Part shown: piece after piece, positions 1 to 8,598 of the stretch | Numbering within the stretch: the first letter of the stretch is position 1 | How the letters are laid out: every line of letters starts with the position of its first letter | Origin: CAZNUM01 sp046861615 | Lineage (GTDB): Bacteria > Fidelibacterota > Marinisomatia > Marinisomatales > TCS55 | Reading direction: 5' to 3' | Length of the DNA stretch: 17,351 nt | Assembly: GCA_046861615.1 (NCBI GenBank) | Contig: JBHHUS010000040.1 | Coordinates: 1-17,351, forward strand | Translations under genes and position numbers: made by a program | Notes under the pieces: generated by a model | The model's input: the letters and a program-made list of their open reading frames with translations, nothing else | Databases searched by the model: none | Told to the model about the DNA's origin: nothing

Positions 1-1239
1 CTGACTTCCGTAACCGCTGACAGCTCCCTTGAAGTTCAGGAACCGGAAGAAAAGGCTCCGGTCAGTGAGGACAAGACCATATCCGTGAGTGAACTGTTTG
101 GTGAAACCGAAGAACCGGAAGCCCTTTCTGCTGCCGATACTGCGGTAGTTGATCAACGCCTGTTTAAAGAGCGGCCATTCTCTTCTTTATTGCGAAACCT
201 GGGTCAAAATATCGGCATACCGGAAAAAAATGTTTACGCCGCAAAAAAGATCCTGAAGCTTCCGGAGGTCCAGGAAAAACTCGTCGCTGATAACGGACAA
301 TTCTTATTCAGTGACAAGGCTCAGGAGTACTCGATTGCAGATGGCGGAACTGAAAAATTATTTATTCTTTATTATCTGGAGCGCAAAGCGGAAATCACCG
401 GTGGAGTCATTGAAGATGCCAAAGCCAATCTTGGACAGCAGGGTTCAACCGCCGGCGGTCAGCCGGTAGTTAATCTTTCCATGAATTCCGAAGGTGCCCG
501 GAAATGGGCGATTGTTACCGGTGCCAATGTGGGTAAAAAGGTAGCCATTGTGTTGGATAAAAAAGTTCACATGGCCCCAAATATCAAAGAAAAAATTCGC
601 GGAGGCGGAACTTTGATCGAAGGCTTCGCCGATATGAATGAAGCCAAGGATATTGCTATTGTCCTGCGAGCCGGTGCCCTGCCCGCCCCGGTGGACATAA
701 TCGAAGAACGCATCGTTGGTCCTTCCCTGGGAGCCGATTCGGTCCGAAGAGGAACCAATTCGGTTGTTTTGGGTCTGGCACTGGTCCTGGTCTTTATGAT
801 CGTTTATTACAAGTGGTCCGGTATGGTGGCAGATTTCGCCTTGATCTGGAACATCGTTTTGGTACTTGCTATTCTGGCTTCACTGAAAGCAACACTGACA
901 CTCCCGGGGATTGCGGGATTGATCCTGACAGTGGGAATGTCCATCGATTCTAATGTAATTATCTTCGAGCGAATACGGGAAGAATTAAAGAAAGGGAAAA
1001 CTCCCCGGGCCGCCGTTAACGCCGGTTACGACCGGGCATTGACCACAATTGTGGACGCCAACATTACTACGGTCATTGCTGCATTAGTCCTCTGGCAGTT
1101 TGGAACTGGTCCTATCCGGGGTTTCGCAACGGTCCTGTTTTGGGGGATTATCATTTCCATGTTTACAGCGATCTTTGTCACCAGAACCATCTTTAATTAT
1201 TTTACCGGCCGACAAACTTCAATCAAGCTAAGCATATGA
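1..1239 (+). CDS. secD: Protein translocase subunit SecD, 5'-truncated by the window edge
   Basis: SecD works with SecF at the SecYEG channel and uses the proton-motive force to help pull exported proteins across the inner membrane. The reading frame is open from base 1, so the N-terminus lies outside the window; 412 residues are visible. An acidic, Pro/Glu/Ser-rich stretch encoded at about 1-160 is followed by a periplasmic region whose later part carries the P1-like signatures NSEGARKW and VAIVLDKKV. The family motif GPSLG is at 718-732. The C-terminal membrane half contains GMSIDSNVIIFERIREELK (from about 937) and the DANITT segment, both hallmarks of the SecD/RND fold. The stop overlaps the secF start as ATGA (1236-1239), indicating translational coupling. 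The acidic stretch may be a lineage-specific periplasmic insertion. The identification is secure; only the N-terminus is missing. Confidence 0.96.
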   Translation: MTSVTADSSLEVQEPEEKAPVSEDKTISVSELFGETEEPEALSAADTAVVDQRLFKERPFSSLLRNLGQNIGIPEKNVYAAKKILKLPEVQEKLVADNGQFLFSDKAQEYSIADGGTEKLFILYYLERKAEITGGVIEDAKANLGQQGSTAGGQPVVNLSMNSEGARKWAIVTGANVGKKVAIVLDKKVHMAPNIKEKIRGGGTLIEGFADMNEAKDIAIVLRAGALPAPVDIIEERIVGPSLGADSVRRGTNSVVLGLALVLVFMIVYYKWSGMVADFALIWNIVLVLAILASLKATLTLPGIAGLILTVGMSIDSNVIIFERIREELKKGKTPRAAVNAGYDRALTTIVDANITTVIAALVLWQFGTGPIRGFATVLFWGIIISMFTAIFVTRTIFNYFTGRQTSIKLSI

Positions 1240-2168
1240 GACTTATTAAAGAAACACACATCAATTTTATGGGTCAACGTTTGACCGGTTATATCTTATC
1301 AGGTATTTTAATCCTGGCAGGATTGATCTCGCTGATTGTGAACAGCGGACCCAAATTAAGTATTGACTTCAAGGGCGGTACGTTGGTAGCGGTTCAGTTT
1401 ACACAGCCGATAGAAATCACTGATATCCGCACGGCTCTGACTAACGTTAATTTAGCCGGTCAAACCTTTGATTTCAGTCAGGAAGAAATAAAACACTTCG
1501 GCGACCCCACTGAAATTTCAGTCCGTTTACCCCACCAGGAGGATGAACCGGAGGATTTTGCCAACCAGATTGTGGAATATTTGTATCGCTCGTTTCCCGG
1601 TAAAGTACCTGAAAGTACCTCCAACTTTATTCTTGACATCGAGCGTGTGGGACCTAAAATCGGATCGGAACTCAGCGGAAAAGCCTTCATGGCAATCCTT
1701 TCCTCGCTCTTGCTAATTCTACTGTATATCTCCGTGCGATTTGAATTTCGCTTCGCCGTGGGAGCTATTGCTGCTCTGGTGCATGATGTAATTATTACAC
1801 TGGGCATATTTTCGCTTCTGGGCTATGAAATTTCACTTTCAATTATCGCCGCCTTTCTAACAATTGTGGGATATTCTCTAAACGATACTATTGTTATTTT
1901 TGATCGGATTCGGGAAGATATGAAAATAAATCGCCGGGAGCCATTCGTTAACGTAGTAAACACCAGTATTAATGAATCATTGAGCAGAACGATTATTACT
2001 TCTTTAACCACGTTTTTTGTGGTTCTGGTTCTGTGGTTAGCCGGTGGTGAAGTAATCCATAATTTCGCCTTTGCCATGATTGTAGGCGTTGTGGTGGGAA
2101 CTTATTCCTCTATTTTTATTGCCAGTCCGATTGTTGTGCAGTTTCAAAAATCAATTCATAAAAAATAA
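1236..2168 (+). CDS. secF: Protein translocase subunit SecF
   Basis: SecF is the partner of SecD in the inner-membrane complex that drives late steps of Sec export. The 310-residue protein is a normal full length. It has a first membrane segment at about residues 16-37, followed by SIDFKGGTLV (the family's IDF.GG motif). ERVGPKIGSEL precedes the membrane core, and a long block containing ALVHDVIITLG and SLNDTIVIFDRIRED matches the D5 region. NESLSRTIITSLTTF matches the conserved last-third motif. The ATG at 1236 lies inside the last codons of secD (ATGA overlap). A hairpin terminator begins 25 bp after the stop, so secDF forms the end of a plus-strand transcript. Confidence 0.97.
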   Translation: MRLIKETHINFMGQRLTGYILSGILILAGLISLIVNSGPKLSIDFKGGTLVAVQFTQPIEITDIRTALTNVNLAGQTFDFSQEEIKHFGDPTEISVRLPHQEDEPEDFANQIVEYLYRSFPGKVPESTSNFILDIERVGPKIGSELSGKAFMAILSSLLLILLYISVRFEFRFAVGAIAALVHDVIITLGIFSLLGYEISLSIIAAFLTIVGYSLNDTIVIFDRIREDMKINRREPFVNVVNTSINESLSRTIITSLTTFFVVLVLWLAGGEVIHNFAFAMIVGVVVGTYSSIFIASPIVVQFQKSIHKK

Positions 2169-2193
2169 TCCGGCCAAAACAGCTGAAATAAAT

Positions 2194-2220
2194 AAGCCCC
2201 TGCGAAGGGGCTTTTTATTT
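2194..2220 (+). terminator. Bidirectional intrinsic terminator between secF and the ABC permease
   Basis: The 7-bp stem AAGCCCC (2194-2200) / GGGGCTT (2207-2213) encloses a TGCGAA loop. It is followed on the plus strand by a T-rich tail through 2220. Upstream of the stem the plus strand is A-rich (2187-2195), which gives the minus strand its own U-tract. The hairpin lies between the convergent 3' ends at 2168 and 2233, so it can serve both secF and the minus-strand ABC operon. Confidence 0.9.
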
Positions 2221-2232
2221 TCTAACATATTT

Positions 2233-3423
2233 TCAACTACGGAAAATAGTTTCTTCCCGATTAAACCATTTTACACAAAACCAGATGGACAAACCCGCTA
2301 AAAGGAATAAGGAAAAATAAACTTCCAGCATATAGAAGAAATCCACTGTTCCGGCAACAACATCTTTGGCTGCCAGGGAGACATTTAAAACCGGTATCAG
2401 GGCAGTTACAGAATTTAATTCGACTCCCGGCATGGCCCCAATCAGAGCAGGGAAAATAATGACAATATTTAGCGGCGCCACAATACTCTGGGCCTCTTTA
2501 AATGAACGGGCATAAATGGAAAGACTCAGAATCATGGCGCTGAAAAAAGCCGATATCGGTAAAACCAGGGACATGATCATCAGAACCATTTTCCCATTAA
2601 GCAAGGTTTTGATTGCCGTGAGGAATTCCTGGGGAATATCGGGGATACTTTGGACGGCATAAAAAAGACCCGCCATTGCCAGGAAGGCCGTCAAGACCGC
2701 AGCCAGCAGGACGACCAGGAATTTCCCGAATACAATATCCAGGCGCGAGGCCGGCGAGGATAAAAGGGTTTCCAGGGTCCCCCGTTCCTTTTCTCCGGCA
2801 CCCAGATCCAGTCCCGGGTACATGGCACCCATGAATCCAAAAATAATGAATAGATAAGGCAAATAACCGCCGGCAATTTTACCGATCATCTCCTGTTTGG
2901 AGGTAATATCCTGATAATTGACCTTGTAAGCTTTAACTATATTCCGGTCCAGACCCATTTCTTTCAGGCGTACCTGGACAATTTCCTGTTCCTGTTTATT
3001 CACCAGACTTTGAATTCGATCCTTGGTAATCCCCAGCGATTCAGACCCCTTGTAAACTACTTTCACCCGTGGACGTTTAACCTGTTTCGGACCGGCAGAA
3101 TCATCCGGAGTTACAATAATCGCTGCATCCAGATATTCTTGTTGAATGTAGGCGTTAATACTGTCCTCCGGTACCATGTCCAGCAAAATGATTTTATCAG
3201 CGGTTACAAAAGTATCATAAAGATCCGGAGTATATTCCTTGCCGACAAACTTTATTTTCAGCTGTTTGTCCTCAGCTTTCTTAACCTGATTCATCTGCAC
3301 TTTGGTCACAATACTGATCATTCCCGGAACCAGTAATAGCGGCATCACTACCATCATCAGAATGGTACGGCGATCCCTTAATACATCTTTCAGGTCTTTT
3401 CGAAATATGGTAAATATTCGCAT
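2233..3423 (-). CDS. ABC-2 type transporter permease, NatB-like
   Basis: This is the membrane subunit of an ABC exporter; the ATPase is encoded immediately upstream. I chose the ATG at 3423 (396 residues). It lies 1 bp after the ATPase stop and has GGGGAGG about 6 nt upstream; an earlier in-frame start at 3462 would overlap the ATPase gene. The N-terminus, RKDLKDVLRDRRTI followed by a hydrophobic helix, is the typical opening of NatB/COG1668-type permeases. A soluble segment of roughly 140 residues follows, then a cluster of membrane helices (about residues 180-385) containing the GAGEKERGTLETLLSSP coupling motif. NatAB of Bacillus extrudes sodium. The fold here supports an exporter, but the substrate cannot be told from sequence. 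Confidence 0.9.
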   Translation of the reverse strand: MRIFTIFRKDLKDVLRDRRTILMMVVMPLLLVPGMISIVTKVQMNQVKKAEDKQLKIKFVGKEYTPDLYDTFVTADKIILLDMVPEDSINAYIQQEYLDAAIIVTPDDSAGPKQVKRPRVKVVYKGSESLGITKDRIQSLVNKQEQEIVQVRLKEMGLDRNIVKAYKVNYQDITSKQEMIGKIAGGYLPYLFIIFGFMGAMYPGLDLGAGEKERGTLETLLSSPASRLDIVFGKFLVVLLAAVLTAFLAMAGLFYAVQSIPDIPQEFLTAIKTLLNGKMVLMIMSLVLPISAFFSAMILSLSIYARSFKEAQSIVAPLNIVIIFPALIGAMPGVELNSVTALIPVLNVSLAAKDVVAGTVDFFYMLEVYFSLFLLAGLSIWFCVKWFNREETIFRS

Positions 3424-3424
3424 C

Positions 3425-4195
3425 CTAAACCTCCCCGATCCGATGGATGAATTCATCCTCAAAGGTTGGTTGAGTCATTTCAGCTTTGAAGGTTTTCAGG
3501 GTATCGTTGAAATACAGTTTCCCTTTATAAATGATGGCAATATCATCACAAACCTGATTGATCTCCCCCATCCGATGGGTAGAAAAAATGACTGTTTTCT
3601 GTTCTTCCCGGCAAGAGCGGATCAGATCCATAATAGCTCGGGAAGTCATTACATCCAGTCCTGATGTCGGTTCATCAAAGACCATGACCTCCGGATCGTG
3701 AATAATCGTCCTGGCGATGGATATTTTCTGTTTCATTCCTGAGCTCAGGCGGGCAATCCGGCGATTGGCAAAACCGTGCATTCCCAGCAGATCAAAGATC
3801 TGGTCACGCCGCTTTTTAAAGGTCTGTTTATCCTGACCGTGGAGATCAGAAATATACTGCACCATTTCATTAGGAGTCAGGCGATCATACAGAGCTGTTT
3901 GACCGGTCATGAAACCGATTTTTTCCCGTACTTTCTGTCCTTCGTTGATATTGTCAAAACCAGCCACGGTGATACTACCCGCAGTCGGCTTTAACATCGT
4001 CGCAATCATCCGCAGGATCGTGGTTTTTCCGGCACCGTTAGGGCCGATCAAACCAAAGATACGTCCTGGGCGGCATTCAAAACTGATATCATCCACCGCC
4101 CGCAGTATTTTGGCATGCTTATATTCCTCTCCCAGCTCCCGGCGGTGGCGACGATTCAACTTAAAATCTTTAGTCAGATTTTCAACATTAATCAT
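3425..4195 (-). CDS. ABC transporter ATP-binding protein, NatA-like
   Basis: This is the cytoplasmic ATPase that would power the permease encoded next to it. All nucleotide-binding motifs are intact in the 256-residue chain: Walker A GPNGAGKT at residues 51-58, Q-loop Q99, signature LSSGMKQK at 150-157, Walker B VMVFDEP at 170-176 and the switch histidine H207. The basic insertion LNRRHRRELGEEYKHAK (about 13-29) before the core strand is longer than in minimal ATPases. The gene ends 1 bp before the permease start, so the two are translated from one mRNA. An 83-bp gap with no visible terminator separates it from the DUF4249 gene upstream, so it may be co-transcribed with the receptor operon. 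The start has only weak Shine-Dalgarno complementarity. Confidence 0.95.
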   Translation of the reverse strand: MINVENLTKDFKLNRRHRRELGEEYKHAKILRAVDDISFECRPGRIFGLIGPNGAGKTTILRMIATMLKPTAGSITVAGFDNINEGQKVREKIGFMTGQTALYDRLTPNEMVQYISDLHGQDKQTFKKRRDQIFDLLGMHGFANRRIARLSSGMKQKISIARTIIHDPEVMVFDEPTSGLDVMTSRAIMDLIRSCREEQKTVIFSTHRMGEINQVCDDIAIIYKGKLYFNDTLKTFKAEMTQPTFEDEFIHRIGEV

Positions 4196-4278
4196 AGGAC
4201 CATCTCAATAATTAGGCGGGAAATTAGTAGTTTAAGTGATTTAAACCTATCATTGAAACAGTCCAACTGAGACAGGAT

Positions 4279-5088
4279 TTAAAATGAAATTCTGGTCTCC
4301 GTCAGGGAACCGAAACAACCGTATCCACCGGTTACCGTTGTAACCATCTGCTGATATGTCTGGGGCTTAATGGTAATGTCAGCCTGGAGATAAGCGGCCA
4401 AATTTTGATCGTAGGCAAACACTTCTAATGCGATTAACTGTCCCAGTTGGTCATTTATATCAAACTTCATTGTCAGGGGTTGATTATCCCGGTTAATCAG
4501 CCGTTTAATATCCCGGCCATTGGAATAGATTAAATAAACATCTACCATTGCGGTGAATTCGTCCGGAGTCACCGTAACCACTACACCGGAATCAGGTGTT
4601 GCTTGAATCAATTCCACCTGCGGGGGTTCCGGAATGATAGTGACACCTTCCAAAACGGGAAACTCCGACGAAGTGACTCGGAGCTGATACTCATGACCCG
4701 TCTGGGCGGTAAAATCACTATTCCGGTAAAATCGATCTCCGGACCAGTAAAATGAATCCGAATCCTTTGTCAGGCTATCTTTCACAACAATCTTGGCATC
4801 CTCCTCCAACGGAAGATAATATTTCATGTCTTTCGTGAGTTCACTCAATTCATATGCCCGTTCCACCCGGAAAAAAGAACTGCCTGCATTACCGTCCGCT
4901 CTCAGAATCCCCAGAATATTCAACCCCGGAACAAACTCGGTCTTTTCAATATCCGTTGGCATGGGACCCGGATCCCAGGGAAAATCGCAGGAAACCGTCA
5001 ATAAACCCGCCAGTAAAGCCATCAGGGTAAACTTTGAAAATCCAAACCTATGGCGATAAAACTGCATTCCTGATTTAATCCGTCTCAA
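4279..5088 (-). CDS. DUF4249-type outer-membrane lipoprotein
   Basis: This is a predicted lipoprotein of 269 residues. A hydrophobic signal segment ends in LLTVSC, giving a lipidated Cys34. The body is beta-rich. The C-terminal GGYGCFGS segment resembles the end of DUF4249 proteins, which are commonly encoded next to TonB-dependent receptors in Bacteroidota; I recognise the family by pattern, not by search. The start is uncertain. The 5088 start is TTG and overlaps the receptor stop as TTGA. The first ATG is at 5067 and would give 262 residues with the same mature protein. Position directly after the receptor suggests a surface partner of that receptor. The ligand is unknown. Confidence 0.78.
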   Translation of the reverse strand: MRRIKSGMQFYRHRFGFSKFTLMALLAGLLTVSCDFPWDPGPMPTDIEKTEFVPGLNILGILRADGNAGSSFFRVERAYELSELTKDMKYYLPLEEDAKIVVKDSLTKDSDSFYWSGDRFYRNSDFTAQTGHEYQLRVTSSEFPVLEGVTIIPEPPQVELIQATPDSGVVVTVTPDEFTAMVDVYLIYSNGRDIKRLINRDNQPLTMKFDINDQLGQLIALEVFAYDQNLAAYLQADITIKPQTYQQMVTTVTGGYGCFGSLTETRISF

Positions 5089-7412
5089 AACTTGATACTA
5101 TAACCCATACTTACCGTTGGCAGGAAAAAGGGATCATAACCATAATAACCATATTCCGGTAAATAAATGTATATCCAGGGATTCCGCCTTAAAAATAAAA
5201 TATTCTGGACGGTCATGGTAAAATAGGCATCTCCAGTTCCCAGAAACTCCGCCAGACGATAACCAAAACCACTGCGTAATTTCTTTTTCCACCCTAAATC
5301 AATATTCAACCGTGAAGGATAGCGAACATTATTTTTCACGGGTGTAATGAATTCCTGATAAGTACCAACCTTATTTTCCACCGGGTCATAGGTGTAATGA
5401 TTCACCAGTCCTGTCTCCCAGGTCTTGGGGTAACCGGAGGTAAATTGAAGGGTGGTACTGGCAGTAATATCCCGGTTAATCCTTAATGTAACCAGTGCTT
5501 TCAGCCGATGAGTCTGATCGCCATCCGCTAAAAAGGATTTCCCCTGCTGTAGCGACGGGTATCGACGGGTTGAGACCGAGTAAGCATAGGTTACCCACCC
5601 CGACAGGCGTCCCCACTCCCCCCGGAGCAGTGATTCCAATCCATAGGCTTTGCCGGAGCCCCGTTCCAGGGAGGCGCTGTAAGATAATAATGTCCGGGTA
5701 GTATTCTGGTAATCATAGCGGTACAAAGTACTCAAATCCTTGAAATAGGCGGTCAGGGTGTAATCCAGGTGATCCGATACCCGCCGTTCAAAGCCCAGAA
5801 TAAACTGTTCCGATTCCAGGGGCTCCATCGTCTGAAGGGGATAATAGTAATCAACAGACTGGACAATTTCAAAATCCTGGGTATTCATGGAGGTGAGGAA
5901 TTGATGGTAGCGGCCCCAGGCTGCTTTCAAAGTGCCAAATCCCAGATGAAGGGCTAGGGATACGCGGGGGTCCTGAATCCATTTCTTTTGAGCGGCAAAG
6001 CGGGAGTAGCGTCGCCCGATTTTCACCAGTAAATGCCCCAGATCAATTTTATCCTGTAAATACCAGGCTTGAAGGTCGGCCCGGCGAACCAATTGAAACC
6101 CCTGAGAAGAAAGCAGGCCATAACCATTTTCGAAATTATAACGGGTTAATTCTGTCCCCAGATTAAGCGCCTGGCCCCAAAAGGTAAACCAGACCAGTTT
6201 GGCCTTCAATGTGCGATCCTGAATCTTATTCAGAATTCTGGTCTCGTAGTTCATGGTCTGGCTCAGATCCAGGGTTGTATCGCGGAAGGAGAAATTCATG
6301 AAAGAGCGATTGGTTACCTCAAACCCGGATTGGTACATCCGGGCCTCAAAAATCAGGGTTGGGGAGAGGATGGTTCTGGATTGAAGACCCAGCACCAGGT
6401 TATTGGTTATGGTTTTGAAGCCAAAGCGGTAATCTTCCAGCTCCGGAGTATTCATGTACATGACAAAACGGGAGGCGTCGTAATCCATATAATCACGGGC
6501 CGTAAAGGCCGAGAACCGGATCCTCGTTCTGCCCATTCTGGACTGAAGCGCAAAATTGAAATCATAGCGGTAATTGGGTACGCCCAGGAGAATCTGGTTC
6601 ACCCAGGAGGTATTGAATCGTCCGGAAAGCATGGCCGTCCCTACCGACCGCACCGGAAATTCCACGGCACCCACAAGCCCGGAAATAGACGGTTTGAATT
6701 CACCAAGGGTCTTTTCCTGGTGCCCTTCCCGGGTAGTGATGTAAAGAATTGAGGCATTCCGTCCCCCGTATTCAGCGTCGAACCCGCCCACTAAAAGTTC
6801 AATATTTTTTATGGCATAGGGATTAAATATGGCCTCCCCGCTTAAAAAATGCTGGGGATTGTAAATTGTCATTCCATCCAGTAAAACCAGATTTTCACCA
6901 GGATCGCTGCCCCGGACATTGTACAGCGGTGAAAATTCCTCCGTAATGGAAACACTGGGGGAATATTTAATTAACTGAAAAACATCCTTATTCAACTGAG
7001 GAACTTCTTTCAGCAGAACCGGATCAGCTTCGAAGCTGGCAATATCCATATCCCGCTGGATAACGGCTCCCCGGTTGGCTACTACTTCAATGGCCTTGGT
7101 TTCCAGCGTTCGCTGCTCCATGGAGACCTGACTTAAATAACCATCTCCTTTTCTCAGGTCTACCTCCTGTCTCAACTCCTGATAAGCAATATGGGAAAAG
7201 ATGATGGTCATCGTATCCGCCGGTAATCCATTGATAACAAAGAAACCGTTCACATCGGTGGAAGCGCCATGATCTGTGCCGGCGATGAAAACATTAACGC
7301 CAATAACCGTTTCACCGGTCTCCTGATCCACTACATAACCGGAAAGAGTCGCCGCCGAACTGACTTCGATCAGCAGCAAAACCGACAGGAGGAAATTGTA
7401 GCGGGCTTTCAT
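5085..7412 (-). CDS. TonB-dependent receptor with N-terminal carboxypeptidase-regulatory-like domain
   Basis: This is an outer-membrane active-transport barrel energised by TonB. The 775-residue protein begins with a signal peptide (cleavage near residue 20, VSSA). A carboxypeptidase-regulatory-like beta domain follows (about 22-100, GYVVDQETGETVIGVNVFI). The plug domain spans about 120-230 and shows YNVRGSDPGENLVLLDGM and FDAEYGGRNASI. The rest is a 22-strand-type barrel with many alternating aromatic strands, ending in the aromatic GYSIKF. The ATG overlaps the previous gene's stop as ATGA, and its own TGA overlaps the DUF4249 start, so the three genes are tightly coupled. There is no SusD-like gene beside it, which argues against a classical glycan-uptake locus. 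The substrate cannot be inferred. Confidence 0.92.
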   Translation of the reverse strand: MKARYNFLLSVLLLIEVSSAATLSGYVVDQETGETVIGVNVFIAGTDHGASTDVNGFFVINGLPADTMTIIFSHIAYQELRQEVDLRKGDGYLSQVSMEQRTLETKAIEVVANRGAVIQRDMDIASFEADPVLLKEVPQLNKDVFQLIKYSPSVSITEEFSPLYNVRGSDPGENLVLLDGMTIYNPQHFLSGEAIFNPYAIKNIELLVGGFDAEYGGRNASILYITTREGHQEKTLGEFKPSISGLVGAVEFPVRSVGTAMLSGRFNTSWVNQILLGVPNYRYDFNFALQSRMGRTRIRFSAFTARDYMDYDASRFVMYMNTPELEDYRFGFKTITNNLVLGLQSRTILSPTLIFEARMYQSGFEVTNRSFMNFSFRDTTLDLSQTMNYETRILNKIQDRTLKAKLVWFTFWGQALNLGTELTRYNFENGYGLLSSQGFQLVRRADLQAWYLQDKIDLGHLLVKIGRRYSRFAAQKKWIQDPRVSLALHLGFGTLKAAWGRYHQFLTSMNTQDFEIVQSVDYYYPLQTMEPLESEQFILGFERRVSDHLDYTLTAYFKDLSTLYRYDYQNTTRTLLSYSASLERGSGKAYGLESLLRGEWGRLSGWVTYAYSVSTRRYPSLQQGKSFLADGDQTHRLKALVTLRINRDITASTTLQFTSGYPKTWETGLVNHYTYDPVENKVGTYQEFITPVKNNVRYPSRLNIDLGWKKKLRSGFGYRLAEFLGTGDAYFTMTVQNILFLRRNPWIYIYLPEYGYYGYDPFFLPTVSMGYSIKF

Positions 7413-8509
7413 AAAATTATTACCCCCACCGAAATCAGCAGGCTGGTTTCAAAGCGGTTGATAATAGAAGGCCATAAATTCACGGACTGGTGGATGCCCA
7501 CACCCCCGAACAAACCATGATGATAAGCCGGACGGTATTCCAGGCCCAAGCTGAAATCAACCTTTGCCAGCAGAATATTTTTCAAATCCATGAAGTCATA
7601 TTTATCGGGACTGAAACTGTTCATTCCAAGATAAAAGCCGTATTTCAGACGACCAAGCAATGAGGGGCGCAACCGTTGAAACCACTGTTCACCAAAACTC
7701 CCTACCGAAACGGACTGGTAGGAACCGTAATTCTGGTACATGAATCCGAACCCCGAAATTCCCCGTACATATCGCTTTTCCTGATTCCGGGGATAATCCA
7801 CCGAAAAGCGCCAATCCAGAAAATAACCGTGGAGATTAAGACCATAATCAAACCTGCCGATTAACTGCCGCTTGTAGGGGAGTGATTTGTAAACCGGTTT
7901 AAAATCTGCTTTTAGTGCCCGGGATTGCTGCTGCAGCCAGGTATTTACAGCGCGGGAGGTCCACCGGGCAAAGGACTCCTGCTTTTTTTTCTTCACGCGG
8001 GTTTCCCACTGCCAGCCCGCTTTCGGCTTTCCCTCGGAATCGATTAAATGCGTGTACCCGTTTAACACCCAACCCTTGTGGAAGAGAGGGCTGTTATCAT
8101 ACCACCAATCCAGGTAATCGACGGAGAGGGTCGCTGTTGTCAGGAGAGAATCTCCGGACAAAATCTGTTGACTCTCCTCCGCTAATGGATGCTCCAGACG
8201 AATAACCTGATCGATGGGAATATAACCAAACAGTTGTTTCAGTAAAATAAACTTCAATTTGCCGGTAACACTGGAATCTACGGTTTCCAGCGTTTTTGAT
8301 TTCATCACCTGACGGATCGCCAGAAATGATCCCGGGCGGGACCGTTGATCAATAATATTCAGCGATGAGTCCGGTTGAAAGGGAATTGAATCGGGCCGGA
8401 GCTTGATCACCAGGGTATCGGTCATGAAATCCTGGTCCGGCAGAAAACCAGGTTCCTGAGAGAGGGAATAATTAATCAGGAATAAGCCGGCAATGATTAA
8501 TCGATTCAA
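7409..8509 (-). CDS. Unrecognised exported protein leading the TonB-receptor operon
   Basis: I do not recognise this 366-residue protein. It opens with a short hydrophobic signal sequence (LIIAGLFLINYSLS, likely cleaved near residue 17). The first half has a polar region and a basic KKKK patch around residues 173-177. The second half (from about 215) alternates aromatic and polar residues like outer-membrane beta strands (for example YGLNLHGYFLDW and GYLGMN-type turns), and the chain ends in the hydrophobic LISVGVIIL. It could be a small barrel or a periplasmic partner of the receptor. The start is TTG at 8509, with AGGA 7 nt upstream. The 3' end overlaps the receptor gene by 4 bp, so expression is coupled. 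Function is unknown. Confidence 0.7.
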   Translation of the reverse strand: MNRLIIAGLFLINYSLSQEPGFLPDQDFMTDTLVIKLRPDSIPFQPDSSLNIIDQRSRPGSFLAIRQVMKSKTLETVDSSVTGKLKFILLKQLFGYIPIDQVIRLEHPLAEESQQILSGDSLLTTATLSVDYLDWWYDNSPLFHKGWVLNGYTHLIDSEGKPKAGWQWETRVKKKKQESFARWTSRAVNTWLQQQSRALKADFKPVYKSLPYKRQLIGRFDYGLNLHGYFLDWRFSVDYPRNQEKRYVRGISGFGFMYQNYGSYQSVSVGSFGEQWFQRLRPSLLGRLKYGFYLGMNSFSPDKYDFMDLKNILLAKVDFSLGLEYRPAYHHGLFGGVGIHQSVNLWPSIINRFETSLLISVGVIIL

Positions 8510-8598
8510 AGATTCATCCTGTTTTACAGAAGTAGTTCACAGATATTGAAGCGTTAAATTTAGAATACAATTCCTAAATTCCCGCTCTGATAGTGAAC
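8510..8598. promoter_or_regulatory. Divergent intergenic spacer between the receptor operon and the EamA gene
   Basis: This AT-rich spacer must hold the start signals for both diverging units. On the plus strand a loose sigma70-like pair is visible: TTCACA at 8536-8541 and TAGAAT at 8561-8566, with a long 19-bp gap. No convincing minus-strand pair was found. The minus-strand Shine-Dalgarno AGGA lies at about 8517-8520. No clear operator palindrome was seen. Confidence 0.35.

Noticed and set aside
6330..6752. Plus-strand open frame (140 codons) opposite the TonB receptor
   Set aside because: It mirrors the receptor's barrel coding sequence; composition and lack of a ribosome-binding site mark it as a shadow.
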